From contig CAXIPT010000001.1 of the NCBI GenBank assembly GCA_964030475.1, positions 8,690,722-8,754,721 on the forward strand: DNA of 64,000 bases. Direction: 5' to 3'. The translations under genes were made by a program, and so were the position numbers. The notes beneath the pieces were generated by a model. The model was not told the DNA's origin, searched no databases, and saw only the letters and a list, made by a program, of their open reading frames with translations. The stretch's first letter is position 1. Every line of letters begins with the position of its first letter. Below are positions 11,240 to 22,000 of the stretch, piece by piece. The stretch comes from Tethya wilhelma. Lineage: Eukaryota; Porifera; Demospongiae; Tethyida; Tethyidae.

Positions 11240-12804
11240 ATTATTAGGCATTGCCTATTCTGTTGGTACAATGTTATACAAGTGCATAACTGAGTAGCAA
11301 CAATAACACACAAATGTCTATGCATGTACTGCATACGCCAAACAAAAAAATCACATGAATACATATAGCACAGTGGGTGCCAACAGATTTTATCTATGTT
11401 AGCCAATGCAAACATGTTTATCACTATGCTGCAATTTACACTCGTGAGTCAAACACTCAAAGACTTACATCCAAATACAGATCTGCCATGACTTTGATAG
11501 CTCCTTCAATGTACTTGATAGTAGTGACAGGAGCAAGAGCAAAGAAGGCTTCAATGTGAGAGGCCAAGGTCTGGTTGGCTGTGAAACCAGCAAACCCCAT
11601 CATGGTTCCCTGGGAATGGCCAACATAGAAGATCTTCTTGTGTCCAGTCTTGTACATTACATAGTCCACCATGGCTGGTAGATCGACCTGAGCATGCTCA
11701 TCAAAACTGGAGGGGGTGGGAGGCAAGGCACAGGCAGAGAAAAGGTAACAACAATGAAGATTTAAGTATTGTATAACATTAGCAGACTCAGAAACAGTAG
11801 TTACAATAAATATCAATTCTATGGCTGTTGTAAGCCAAGATAATTACAAGAGGAAGTGAATGGTACAGTACTTACATAATATTATGGATATAGTTTGACT
11901 AACTACACATGCACATTCAGGACTTCAAAGGGAATCACAGCAAACAACACGGACTCACGTGAAATCCCAGAACTCCTTGGAATTCGTGCTGAGAGTGGTG
12001 TGGTTCCTGGAGTAGGTGTTGCCTCGTACGTTGCCCATCCAAACATCAAAGCCCTTATCAGCCAAGATGTAGCCTAGACTCTCGTTGCGTAGATTGGTTA
12101 GCCAGTTTGTTGATGAGCAGAGGAGGCCGTGTTGAAGAAAGACAACAGGACGGGGACTGGGTACCTTGACTGTTAGAGATCAAAGCAGTGAATGGATTAC
12201 TAGTACTGATTATTATGCTCAAATGGTAGAAAATCTACATGTTATGTTTACGTGATGATAATACTCAAGCAAAAGAAACAACTGCCTTAGTACATCACAG
12301 CAATACCTACATACATGCCTAACATCGCATGCAAATATATACACAAACACACGTACCGCTGAGGTTGTACATTCTGTGGAGACCTAGTATGTACCCATCG
12401 GGAGTGTTCACCCAGTGTGCCTCTGCTGAATAGTTCTTGGAGGTGATTAATTTTATCTTGAGAAATATTATTTTAATAAAGGATGAATTTCAACTTGTGA
12501 CAGTTAATAGTACACTTGTGTGTGGCAACACAGATAATCTAATATTAGTAGATCTATATAATATAATTGTGGTTGCCAGTGAAGGGGATACTGGAGACAA
12601 CACATGTAAATAATGTCAAACTCGAGTTAGATAAAAAAATTATCAGGCACATAATATGTTGAAACCTGCAAATCATGCCAGTTCAAAATTTACTGAGTTA
12701 CTCACAGCATCATAGTTGACTTCAGGATCTTCACCAACTCCTATTGCTAATCTCAAGCAATAGAGGGATAGCAGAGTTGCTAAACTGATGCTCTTGACTC
12801 CCAT
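9907..12804 (-). CDS. Acid lipase of the LIPA/gastric lipase family, complete, 8 exons, 397 aa
   Basis: The exons are 12706-12804, 12357-12456, 11959-12169, 11469-11706, 11009-11167, 10489-10560, 10338-10406 and 9907-10152. All borders are GT/AG and the phases agree, summing to 398 codons with the stop. Residues 1-23 form a signal peptide, then DPEVNYDA begins the mature enzyme. The oxyanion turn FLQHGLL is in exon 3. The nucleophile elbow GHSQG places Ser168, HDWLAD gives Asp339 and DHLDF gives His371, so the triad is complete. Length equals that of vertebrate lysosomal and gastric lipases, which hydrolyse cholesteryl esters and triglycerides at acid pH. N-glycosylation sites (NYS, NLS, NHT, NLT) fit secretion or lysosomal targeting. 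Lysosomal versus digestive use cannot be decided here. Confidence 0.93.
10282..10312. repeat. (AC)n microsatellite in lipase intron 7
   Basis: About 15 CA units within the intron between lipase exons 7 and 8. Confidence 0.85.
11184..11239. repeat. (GA)n microsatellite in lipase intron 4
   Basis: About 27 GA units, with one unknown base at 11190. On the lipase strand this is a (TC)n pyrimidine run ending about 15 bases before the exon 5 acceptor at 11168-11169, so it can act as the polypyrimidine tract. Confidence 0.85.
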
Positions 12805-13431
12805 TCTCACCAGTATCCAACTCTATTAAAATTTTGACTCGATTTACAGCTTTATATACAGTAGCTCAGAGCATATATAGCGGAGTATATTATCTATGCA
12901 GCTCAGCTCAGAGTAGCTGATCTGTCAACACATGTCACATGATCAGAGGTATGGCATGCGTGTGGTCTATATGAACTTTGACCTTGTTCTGTAATTGCAA
13001 GTCCAGACCCTTTGCAATTAGTAGGCGGGACAGGAAATGGGAGGAGTAAGAAGGGAAAGGAAAGGACGTAGACTTAGCGCGGATCAACAACCGATTTTAG
13101 GTAGCCTCTTTCGTTCCTAGGCCTTCCCTGGCGAGTATTTTATATTTCGCGAGTTGCGGATCACGATCCGCGGAAGACAGGTGCATTGTGTAACGGTTCA
13201 CGTCCGGGGGACGCATTGTTCCGTCGAAGTACGTTCCAGGGGGACGCTGTTGAATAACTATTTACATCCTATAGTAGAGATCAACGTCCTATAGCTGATG
13301 AACTATATACAGAGATTCTAACCGTAAAATTACAGCTAGATATTGTAATTATAGTACAGCAACAAAAAAAAAATAATAATACAAGAATAAATAAAAACAT
13401 ACATTGAGTCCTGTCACGTAGTGAAGGGACC

Positions 13432-13507
13432 CCCGTAGTATTTGGACCCCCCGGAACAAATACTTCATAGGCAATGGACCCCCTCTGAAATATTTGGACC
13501 CCCCTTG
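13432..13507. repeat. Clustered TATTTGGACCCCCC motifs
   Basis: Two copies of the TATTTGGACCCCCC motif (near 13438 and 13489) and a third GGACCCCC stretch. The inverted form TTTGGACCGGGGGGTCC occurs three times at 14655-14737. The two clusters face each other across 1.2 kb. Confidence 0.6.
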
Positions 13508-13800
13508 TGATCTCAAGTTGAATTTTTGGGAGGATATCAGCACGCGCTGGTAAGCTTATGTGCTTATGGTAAGCACATAAGTTTGACAGATATTTCATCC
13601 TGGTGGACATGTAGATCATAATTTTTTGATTGAGAGTTTAATTCTGCAAGTTCCTCAGTCCTCTGCTCTCCATGCTATTAGTCTAATTTGCTAGGATATA
13701 GGAACAGTGTTCTCAAAATGGATCGCATCAGGCTAAACTGAGAACTGAAGGTAGGATTTATTAACCGAATCTATGATAAGTGTGCAAAAGATGACATTAT

Positions 13801-14163
13801 CAGTGGCGGATTTAGGCATGGTTCCATGGGTTCCATGGAACCCCCCTTTCAGCTGAGACCTCGCATTATAATTAATTGTGCAGATTGGAAAAGGCCAAGC
13901 TGGAACCCTCCTTTCAACTTAAAAATACTAAAGCAACTCAAAATCACACTAAATATTAGTTTTTTGTGAAAAATATAGAGTTTCTGACTCTTTCTTGCCG
14001 TTTTTGTCTTCCACTCAGGCTTTTTTGGCAAAATTTTAGCTGCACGAGCGCTAAAGGGGCGGGGCTGTTGCGACCGGAAGTGGGCGTGGCTACATAAAAT
14101 TTTTCGAGCGCTCCGCGCGCATTGATTAGAACCCCCCTATACAATTTCCTAGATCCGCCACTG
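13801..14163. mobile_element. Miniature inverted-repeat element with CAGTGGCGGAT ends
   Basis: The ends are CAGTGGCGGATTTAGG and the reverse complement of CAGTGGCGGATCTAGG, a 16 bp inverted repeat with one mismatch. ATTAT flanks both sides (13796-13800 and 14164-14168), consistent with a 5 bp target-site duplication. The element is 363 bp with no coding frame, so it is a non-autonomous DNA transposon. CAGTGGCGGAT-type ends are widespread in invertebrate genomes; superfamily not assigned. Confidence 0.8.
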
Positions 14164-14654
14164 ATTATACTGACAGTGTACCATATGATTGTGATATAGT
14201 TATATTAGGCCTATATACTGAGATATCCACAGCCACTGCTAGGCTAGGGAATGCAAGCCTAGCAAGGAGAACCAGAATAATGTTACTGATGGTCAAATAA
14301 TGATGATGTGAGATTGTTGGTGAAAAGAAATAATCGTAACTTATTAATGTGTTACAGTAATATCTTTCTGTAGCTTTCTTTATAGTGCTACAGTATAATA
14401 TTATAGCTGTAAAAGACTGGTTACCGTAGTGGTATTATTATGTTTCGTTAATTTTTGTTAAATTTTATTCTCTTGCTTGTCTTTATTATCAATGCATGCC
14501 ATGCCATGCAATGTACTCACACTGTAACTGATAACACTAGTAGTACCGCTGACTGCTACGATCCACCACTTTTGAGTTGAATTTGAATACAAGGTTTAGA
14601 GGGGGGGGGGTCCAAGCACTACAACTAGGAACAGTAACTTCAAGCACTTGCTGA

Positions 14655-14737
14655 AGTATTTGGACCGGGGGGTCCATACGCTATAAAGTTTTTGGACCGG
14701 GGGTCCAATTACAACAAAGTATTTGGACCGGGGGGGN
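14655..14737. repeat. Inverted cluster of TTTGGACCGGGGG motifs
   Basis: Three copies spaced about 35 bp apart, ending at the unknown base at 14737. They are the mirror of the cluster at 13432-13507. Confidence 0.6.
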
Positions 14738-14779
14738 TGACAGTTGATGATGTAGGGTCCAAGCCATTTTGTCACTCTT

Positions 14780-15095
14780 TCTGGGTATCCTTGATGTTCG
14801 TGTGTGCTTTCTCATTGATCATCTCCTTCCTTTGACTGAGAATGTTGGTCATGGCTTGCTCAATTTGATCACTTTGTTGGTTCAAATAAGGAAGGGACTA
14901 CAACGGCATCAATAGGCAAGCGAGGATGACGCCCAAACATCAAAAAGTATGGTGAGTACTTTGTTGAGGCTTGTTTGCTAACACGATGGCTGAAGAGGAT
15001 TGCATCCAGCTTAGAGCAGACATTTCATTCATGAACTCATGACCCTGATCTGGGATCGTGAGGCTTGGACAACCAAATGTGCAGCCAGGAACAAC
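14780..15095 (-). pseudogene. Integrase fragment of a Ty3/Gypsy-type element
   Basis: Read on the minus strand, about 15030-15085 encodes GCTFGCPSLTIPDQGHEF, matching the D-Q-G-x-E-F segment around the second catalytic aspartate of retroelement integrases. A second frame, about 14900-14990, encodes HRVSKQASTKYSPYFLMFG followed by RHPRLPIDAV, the conserved stretch after the catalytic glutamate. Further down lies a Q/K-rich helix (SDQIEQAMTNILSQRKEM). The pieces lie in different frames and there are stops, so it is dead. Integrase-derived host genes of this type exist, but the frame breaks argue against one here. Confidence 0.7.
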
Positions 15096-15555
15096 TGGGC
15101 ATAATGAAAGATAGCGTTAAGGCATAAAACATGCAAGGAAGTTGAATAGTCTTGGTTGCCAATATAATACAACCTTCCACCTTCCACAATGAAGCTTCCT
15201 GCCTTCCTTCTCAGACTCTTCGTGTAGTTCTTATCAGAACCACTGGGATACTCATTATTACTGTGAGGTAACTGTGAACCTCCGAGTTACAGTGGAGTAT
15301 GAAAACTTGGAATCAGCCATCGCAAAAGTGATGTGGATGCTGGTAAGCACGCAGCTCTATTTATAAACCTAGTAACGTCTCTAATCACCTGCATTTCCAT
15401 TGGTGTTCAGTTCTCAGTGAAATTAACCTTCCACAAACTCTTGGCGCCTTTTCGAGACGTCACGAGAGGGGGACGCAAATCCCAATAGTAGGACGCATAT
15501 CTATAAATGTTCGCGTCTCCCCGGACGCAATCCTACGGTGGACCATAGATAATAT

Positions 15556-15944
15556 CAGGAGCTCATGAGGGCCGTAGGCCCGAAGGAGCGATTAACATCG
15601 TGTTTTACATCTCGTAAAAAAAAGTTGTATTATTTCCATATATGTGAAGTCCTGTAATTAATGCTAAGTGTTCAGTCTAAGTGGTGCATGTACTGGTAAG
15701 GTTTCTGTGGTTACCTCATGACCACACTTTAGTACTAGATCTACTCCTTGTAATATCAGTATAGTAATGTTGACATTATCAGTACTTAACTCAAGTACCA
15801 CCCAAGGCTGTAGTTGGTTCGAGCTCATCCCTTTGTGTATCCATATAAGGAAGCGCTTTTGCTACAAACCTATTACGATGTCTGGAACGCAATACTATAC
15901 GATGTTAATCGCTCCTTCGGGCCTACGGCCCTCATGAGCTCCTG
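15556..15944. mobile_element. Inverted-repeat element with 46 bp perfect ends
   Basis: 15556-15601 (CAGGAGCTCATGAGGGCCGT and onward) is the exact reverse complement of 15899-15944. ATAATAT flanks both sides (15549-15555 and 15945-15951), a 7 bp target-site duplication. The 389 bp element has no coding frame. Its near-perfect arms suggest recent activity. Confidence 0.85.
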
Positions 15945-16429
15945 ATAATATAGACTACGTGACTGAAATGAAAAAACTGCGAGATCTAGGCAAAAAGGTT
16001 AGAAAGACAAAGAAGAAATAGATTATTGACTTGCGTGATGCCAATACTCACACATGCTCATAGATATTTGTATGGCAATAAACACTAGGCAGAGAGAAAG
16101 CAGAACAGTAGGTAGCATCAATGAGGCAAATCAGACAAGAAAAGGCATGCTCAACAGCAAAATGAAAAAAAAGCAAGAAGAGAGAACACCAAGATTGCCA
16201 AGAGACAGTGACTAGCACAATCAGTGTCACCATCATCCGGCATGCAGCTAACCACACAGCCGCTGAAGACAAAGCACCATTTCATTGTCAACGTTTACGA
16301 TCAGAAACAAATGTTCAACCTGAATATTCACGCATGCAAGCACTGATACTCAAACACACGCTCACGCTCGCCCCCAAAATGTTGTAGGCATTTGCTAGTA
16401 TATTAGAAAATCTATATACGTTTTAAATT

Positions 16430-16494
16430 TTCGCCACTCGCGCACGTGGCGAAAATTTTTTAACGGCGAAAATTTCCCGATCTACGGTATAATA
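16430..16494. repeat. Palindromic AAATTTTCGCC...CCCGATCTACGGTA repeat end
   Basis: Contains a hairpin around TCGCCACTCGCGCACGTGGCGA and ends in GATCTACGGTA, the terminus also seen at 29479-29697. Confidence 0.55.
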
Positions 16495-17200
16495 TCATAG
16501 ATAATATAGTACCCGTATGATAATATCAAACATTTAAATACAAAGAAAATCAGTATAATAATTATATATAATTATATAGCTAATGGTTTTAGAATGAAAA
16601 CCATAGCTGTATCCATACCTATGGTGCTTTCAGTAGGTATGGATTCAAGCCGAGGGTTGTGCACCATGCATATAATTAAGCATTTTATCACTTTGTGTAT
16701 GCAGTGTGGATCAATGGTTTCCATCTGTGTGTGAATGTGGATTTACAGAATATTATTATAATTTATGGTCCGAATATATAATTTGTATTGGAGGGCTGGT
16801 ATATATAGGGCACTATTTTTGATGTGTCTATATAATTATTATACGCATGACACCGGACTATCAGTATAATATTACATCATTACAGAATTATATAAATTAT
16901 AATAATAATTGTTCTAGTGTGGAATTTAATTTATTTTGATAATAGTGTGAATCATGAACTTTAATGTTGTGTGGATACTGGAGCATGCGCAGTTCCTGAT
17001 TATTACGTATAATGAACACATTAATTTTAGTGGTTGTCTACATGGTTGTAGCACATGGCTTCTGTGAATCTTAAATTGCATTCCAGCGATCCGTGCTAGG
17101 CCTAGGCTTTTGCCAGACCCTTTCCTTTCTGGGCACCAAACTAATATAATTTATAGACCTGATCGAAGTACTGCTGACTGGCAAGGAAACGGTTTAACCC

Positions 17201-17965
17201 ATGGCAAGTCCAGAAGGACATGTAGACAACCTAAACTTGGAGGCTTGGGAGAATATGTACACAAGGGGAAAAGATACTTGGACGAGAGAAACAGTTGACA
17301 AAGAACTTGTCAATTTTTATGATGTACTTGTGAATGGCAGGGAAGGGCTGGATATTCTCTTTCCACTGTGTGGCAGAACTCAACTCATGCTAACATTTGA
17401 AGACAAGGGACATCATGTCACTGGGATTGAATGGAGCAAGGTAGCTGTGGAAAAGTTTTTCAACGACAACTCACTAGTTTATGATACAAAGGTATACAAC
17501 ATCCAAGCACATCAGATACAGGTGTACCATGCAAGAGATAAAGATATTTCTGTTTACTGTGGTGATATTCTTGCTTTTGCTGAAGACAATCTTGGTGGTT
17601 TTGACTGTGTGTTTGATCATGGATCAATCGGCTCTTTTCATCCATCAAATGGAACGAGAGAAGAATATACCAAAATTGTGAACAAGTTCACCAAGCCAGG
17701 AGGAAGAATATTTCTATCGTATTTTGACTATGATCATTCTGAGCACCCCAGCCTACCTTTTGCTGTCACTGAAGATGAAGTGAGGATCCTCTACAAGGAT
17801 CACTTTGAGCCCCCTCAGATACTCCGTAAATACGATGCAGCTGAAATGAGGAGGATTTTTGGCAAAAAGAAGCCTATTGTGTCTCCAGAAAACAGGGGGC
17901 CTACCCTACCAGTGTTCAGCCTAACTAATTTCTCATGGAAAATAATGCTTTTGATTAAAAAGTAA
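17201..17965 (+). CDS. Thiopurine S-methyltransferase-like protein, 254 aa, intronless
   Basis: ATG at 17201 lies in CCCATGG, a good start context. Residues 52-80 (DILFPLCGRT, then GHHVTGIEWS) match the SAM-binding loop FVPLCGK...G.E.S of the TPMT family. Residues 118-124 (VYCGDIL) and 134-148 (FDCVFDHGSIGSFHP) match its second and third signature motifs. GRIFLSYFDYD matches the following strand. Length is close to vertebrate TPMT (245). These enzymes transfer methyl from S-adenosylmethionine to sulfur or other small acceptors; the natural substrate is uncertain. It is intronless, unlike the vertebrate gene, which could reflect retroposition or bacterial origin; this is not decidable here. 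It converges with the SRCR receptor gene that ends at 18303. Confidence 0.9.
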   Translation: MASPEGHVDNLNLEAWENMYTRGKDTWTRETVDKELVNFYDVLVNGREGLDILFPLCGRTQLMLTFEDKGHHVTGIEWSKVAVEKFFNDNSLVYDTKVYNIQAHQIQVYHARDKDISVYCGDILAFAEDNLGGFDCVFDHGSIGSFHPSNGTREEYTKIVNKFTKPGGRIFLSYFDYDHSEHPSLPFAVTEDEVRILYKDHFEPPQILRKYDAAEMRRIFGKKKPIVSPENRGPTLPVFSLTNFSWKIMLLIKK

Positions 17966-18302
17966 CTGGCAGCTGTAGGTGCTCTGTAAGTCAAAGTGTT
18001 AATTCACACATCATTCAATACAATTAATTTTATTTATGATACGTGTTTTGAGTAAATACTTGTTACTAGCTCTCTAACAATATCAAGTTATCAGGCAGCA
18101 TGACATTGTGCAACATAATATATGACATAATGCTTCCTAGCTGCATCTTAAGCTAGTCTAAACTCTGAAATTAAAGTTTGCTAATCTATATACATGCACA
18201 GACTTGAAATGTAGACACACTCTAAATTGCTACTTATTACATCCAAAATTTAATTGTTATGTTAAAGTTATTTAGTCAATCCCCACAAGTTTGACTCTTT
18301 TT

Positions 18303-19059
18303 TCAAATGTGTACAAGGAGTTTGGTGCTTCCAGTTTTCATCTCCTCATGAACATTCCCTGTTGTAGCCACCGTATGAAAGTGCTGACCTTGTAAATCAG
18401 AGGGCGTGATTTTGGCTGCATCTGTCTCGTCTTCTTGGGCTCCTTTCATAACATCATCTGTACCCTCAATGCAGAGACTAGGCATGGCACCTTCAGGTGT
18501 CTCTGTTATCTTCGTCACATCTTTGGGATCACAATTTCCCATCATGTTTTCTTCTTCATTGGCATTGGCTGGTTTCAGTTCAGGAATGATTATCACTTCT
18601 GGTATTTGAATCTCGTCACCATCAGATACTTTTCCAGTGTCACCATTTTTCTGAGCAGTGTCTGTGGTGTCACCTGGAGTCATGCCAAATGTCATTGGTA
18701 TGTAGGCTGGTATGGGATTGCTGTGTGCTTAAAGTTCCATCAATGCCTGATCAACTTTCACTTCTGCTTTGGTCAAGTCAAAAACATTTGTTCCTTTTTT
18801 CTTCCCTTTAGAGCCAGACTCCTTCGTGCAGCTTTCGTTTGAATCCATTGGAGCAGCCATGTGCTTTTTGTGTTGAATTGCTGGTATCTCTGAATATTCG
18901 TTCTCATACTCCTCGTAATCATTGTTTGTATTGTATGTTGCCTGTAGTACGGTACTAACAGTAGCCACTGGTGCATTGGCACTTGCAATCGTAGATTCCT
19001 CAGGAGAACGATTATTACTGTTCTGTTTCGATTTAAAGCGACGACGAACTTGTATGAAC
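18303..19059 (-). CDS. Cytoplasmic tail exon of the giant SRCR receptor, with an in-frame TAA
   Basis: The acceptor at 19060-19061 starts a phase-2 exon reading [11 protein letters not shown], a basic stop-transfer-like start. It continues through an acidic tyrosine segment ([14 protein letters not shown]) and KGKKKG. The frame meets TAA at 18729-18731 (109 codons). The same frame then runs open for another 141 codons to TGA at 18303, with similar D/E/K/T/P-rich composition. The exon phase and the ENEYSEI motif equal those of the second receptor's tail. The TAA may be a true end with fossil sequence after it, a nonsense allele, a base error, or readthrough. I favour a once-longer tail. Confidence 0.7.
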
Positions 19060-22000
19060 CTATAAGTACATAAGAAAATTAGATGAAACATATGGTTACC
19101 TGAGTATAATTAAACAGTTTGGAACCAATTGCAAGAGTAGATTGTCTTGATAATATCCTAAAGCTAATTTCAAAACCACAGGATACTAAGAAAAACCACT
19201 CAGGGCGGTTAAGGCATGTCCAACAAAATTGTGCGCGCGCCCCGTTAAACATTGAATTACGTCATACTTTGCTGCCAAATCACTAGGCAACCACCGCATT
19301 ATCAATGACGTCATGTTTAATTTACGATCGCGAGTTGGAAAAAGTCGGCTCTACACTACAAAAATCAAGACTACGATGGTTTCTAGCTTTAGTTTTTACT
19401 GATTAGGCTATGTAGACCTCGTAGAGTGAGCTACAGAAGTCTCTGGGCAAACTTCNCCAACAGACGTTGTTCAGTGCCTTCACAGGCCATCTCGTCCAAT
19501 AATATGGTTCCTGTTCCTTTTCCATAAAAGGCTGATCCAAATGATAGAGCCTCTGCAAATGAACAGTTTATGCATCATAACAAGTGGCAAAAAATATGCA
19601 TGTTGGAATGGGCAATACTACAAGTTACAAACAAGGAATTTGTTTTGAAAATAATAAAAACTATAAAACGGCTCATTTTGTGCTGTGCAGTTAAATACTA
19701 CTTTACTTACAATAAAAATAACTACTATAATTATAGGCTATGGTAAGTATGTGGCAACAAGCTGCAGTCATATACTTTAAGAAGGCAAAGAATGTGATGG
19801 CTTAATTTTGTTTATACTCATGTGATCAAGATTACTACAAAACGCTTCCATATGTGTTGGACATGCATGCATGTGACTGACAGCTGACAATGCTACTGGG
19901 CAGTTACACTCTAAAGTTGTGTGCAAGTCACTGAAGGGTCTCTAAATCCTCAGGGTAAGCAAACTGGCATGAGTATAGAAATTATACTAATTCAGGGTAT
20001 ACATGGGCAAACAGACACATACAAATAGGGGGTAAGGGTAGATGTATGTAGTGGGAGAAGAATGTATAGCATTTGGTTTTAATATGAAGTTTGCTCTTAA
20101 TTCCTACTTGCAGCGAGTGATCTGAAATTCATTCAGCATTAAGTTATTGAAATGAGTTATAGCCTGACTTTCGCATTGATATTAACAGCCCTGACTTTAG
20201 TCATTAGCTGTTGGTCCAAAAATGTACTTGCTGATACATACTATGTTACACCAACATCAAATGCTCAATGTCCTGAAGATGGTGGGTCTTGCTTCACTCT
20301 CACCCAATATGCAAACAAACCAAGCAACTACTTTTCCTCTAATACCACACTAGTTCTACTACCAGGCATACACAACTTGGGGTCTGACTTTCATATTGCG
20401 AATATCACACATCTATCAATAGACAGTGAAATTTCTGACAAGAATGGCAATGCCACAGTGGTAGCCTGCAATCCATCAATAGTAATAACGTTGGAGAGCA
20501 TTGACAATCTTCAAATGAGAGCAATAACATTCAGTGGTTGTGTGAACAGTACTATCACTTCAGTAAACATACTGAATATTGAAATGTGCCTTTTTGATGG
20601 TCAAGGACGAGAAAAATCAGGACTTAAACTGGATCAAGTCACCAATGCATATGTCATGGATAGCTCCTTTGTGTCCAGTACTGGTAGTGAACTAGTAGAC
20701 CTTTTTAGTCTCTCACCAAAAGTTGTCATGGGAGGTGGTGGGATCCATGTAGTCAATACCAGCATCTCCATTTCAGATACGCTCTTCAAGAACAATATGG
20801 CAGAAATTGGTGGAGCAATGCTTAGCAACTCGTCGCTGATTTTGATTACAAACTGCTCCTTTCTCAACAACAAAGCCAAAGAGGATGGAGGTGGACTGTA
20901 TACCATCTATTCTACAGTTTCAATAAACCATACTCAATTCATCAACAATTCGGCACTCGGAGCGAAGACGTATGGTGGTGGAGTGGCAATTCTCTTGGAA
21001 AGTATGTCAATAATTGACAACAGTCTGTTTGTCAACAACAGTGCTGGGTATGGAGGTGGAGCTGTTGATTTGTACATATCACACCAAAACACCATTAGAA
21101 ATACTGAACTCCATCAAAACCGTGCCAACATCGGCAGTGCCATATACGTTGAATCGGCAAACCTTGTTGGTACAGACTTCTTGTACATCTCAAACAATAC
21201 AGCCAACTCGAGCGTAATCCACACACTGAACAGCACCGTTTCTTTCACTGGAGTGACCATCATTTGCAACAACTCAGGAACAGTGTTTGCATTTGCCAGT
21301 AACTTGACATTTGCAGGATATACAGAAATTGCAAACAATTCAAAAGGTCATGGAACTTTAATGATCCACCAAGAAGGTGGATCATTGACCAGTTTTCAGA
21401 GTGAAATAGTTTTGATTGGCACTACCCTATTTATGTACAACAATGCCAAAAATGGAGGAGCTATATCAACTACAGAGAGTAAAATTTATGTATATGGAAA
21501 TGTGTCCATTATGAACAACATGGCATCATTAGCAGGTGGTGGTATATATGCCTATCAGAGTGAAGTGACTTTTAATGGAAATGCCATTCTTCTTGGAAAC
21601 ACAGCCATTGACCATGGTGGAGCAGTAACTGCTGTTGGTTCCACTTTACGATTTGTAGATGGAACTCTGTTGTTTGTTGATAACAAAGCTAAGAAAGGAG
21701 GAGCAATTTGTCTCGAACTAAATTCAAAGCTATATGTTTTAAAAGCAAACAGTGAATGTATTGAGGGATTGAAATGTGTAAAGCATAATCCACAGACTTG
21801 GCAGAGATTGGAGTTTATCAATAACGTAGCTAAATATGGTGGAGCTTTGTTCATTGCGGATGCATTTGATTCGGGCACATGTGATGCCACTCCATTTAGA
21901 GCCCAATCAACAGCAGGTGAGTGTTTCTTCCAAGCATTGGCCTTACACCCCATCATTGATGAAGAACTGAATGTAGTCAATATGTTCTTTATAAACAACA

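Larger units (their letters stand above)
12805..17200. other. Repeat-rich intergenic region
   Basis: There is no intact gene between the divergent lipase and methyltransferase genes. The first 150 bp should hold the lipase promoter. The rest is transposon remains, listed separately, and AT-rich sequence. Motifs with gggggacgc occur near 13200-13245 and, in inverted sense, near 15465-15530. They may be the worn ends of one larger composite element. Confidence 0.6.

Noticed and set aside
18406..18842. Plus-strand frames opposite the receptor tail
   Set aside because: They are antisense shadows of the acidic tail; no signal or domain.
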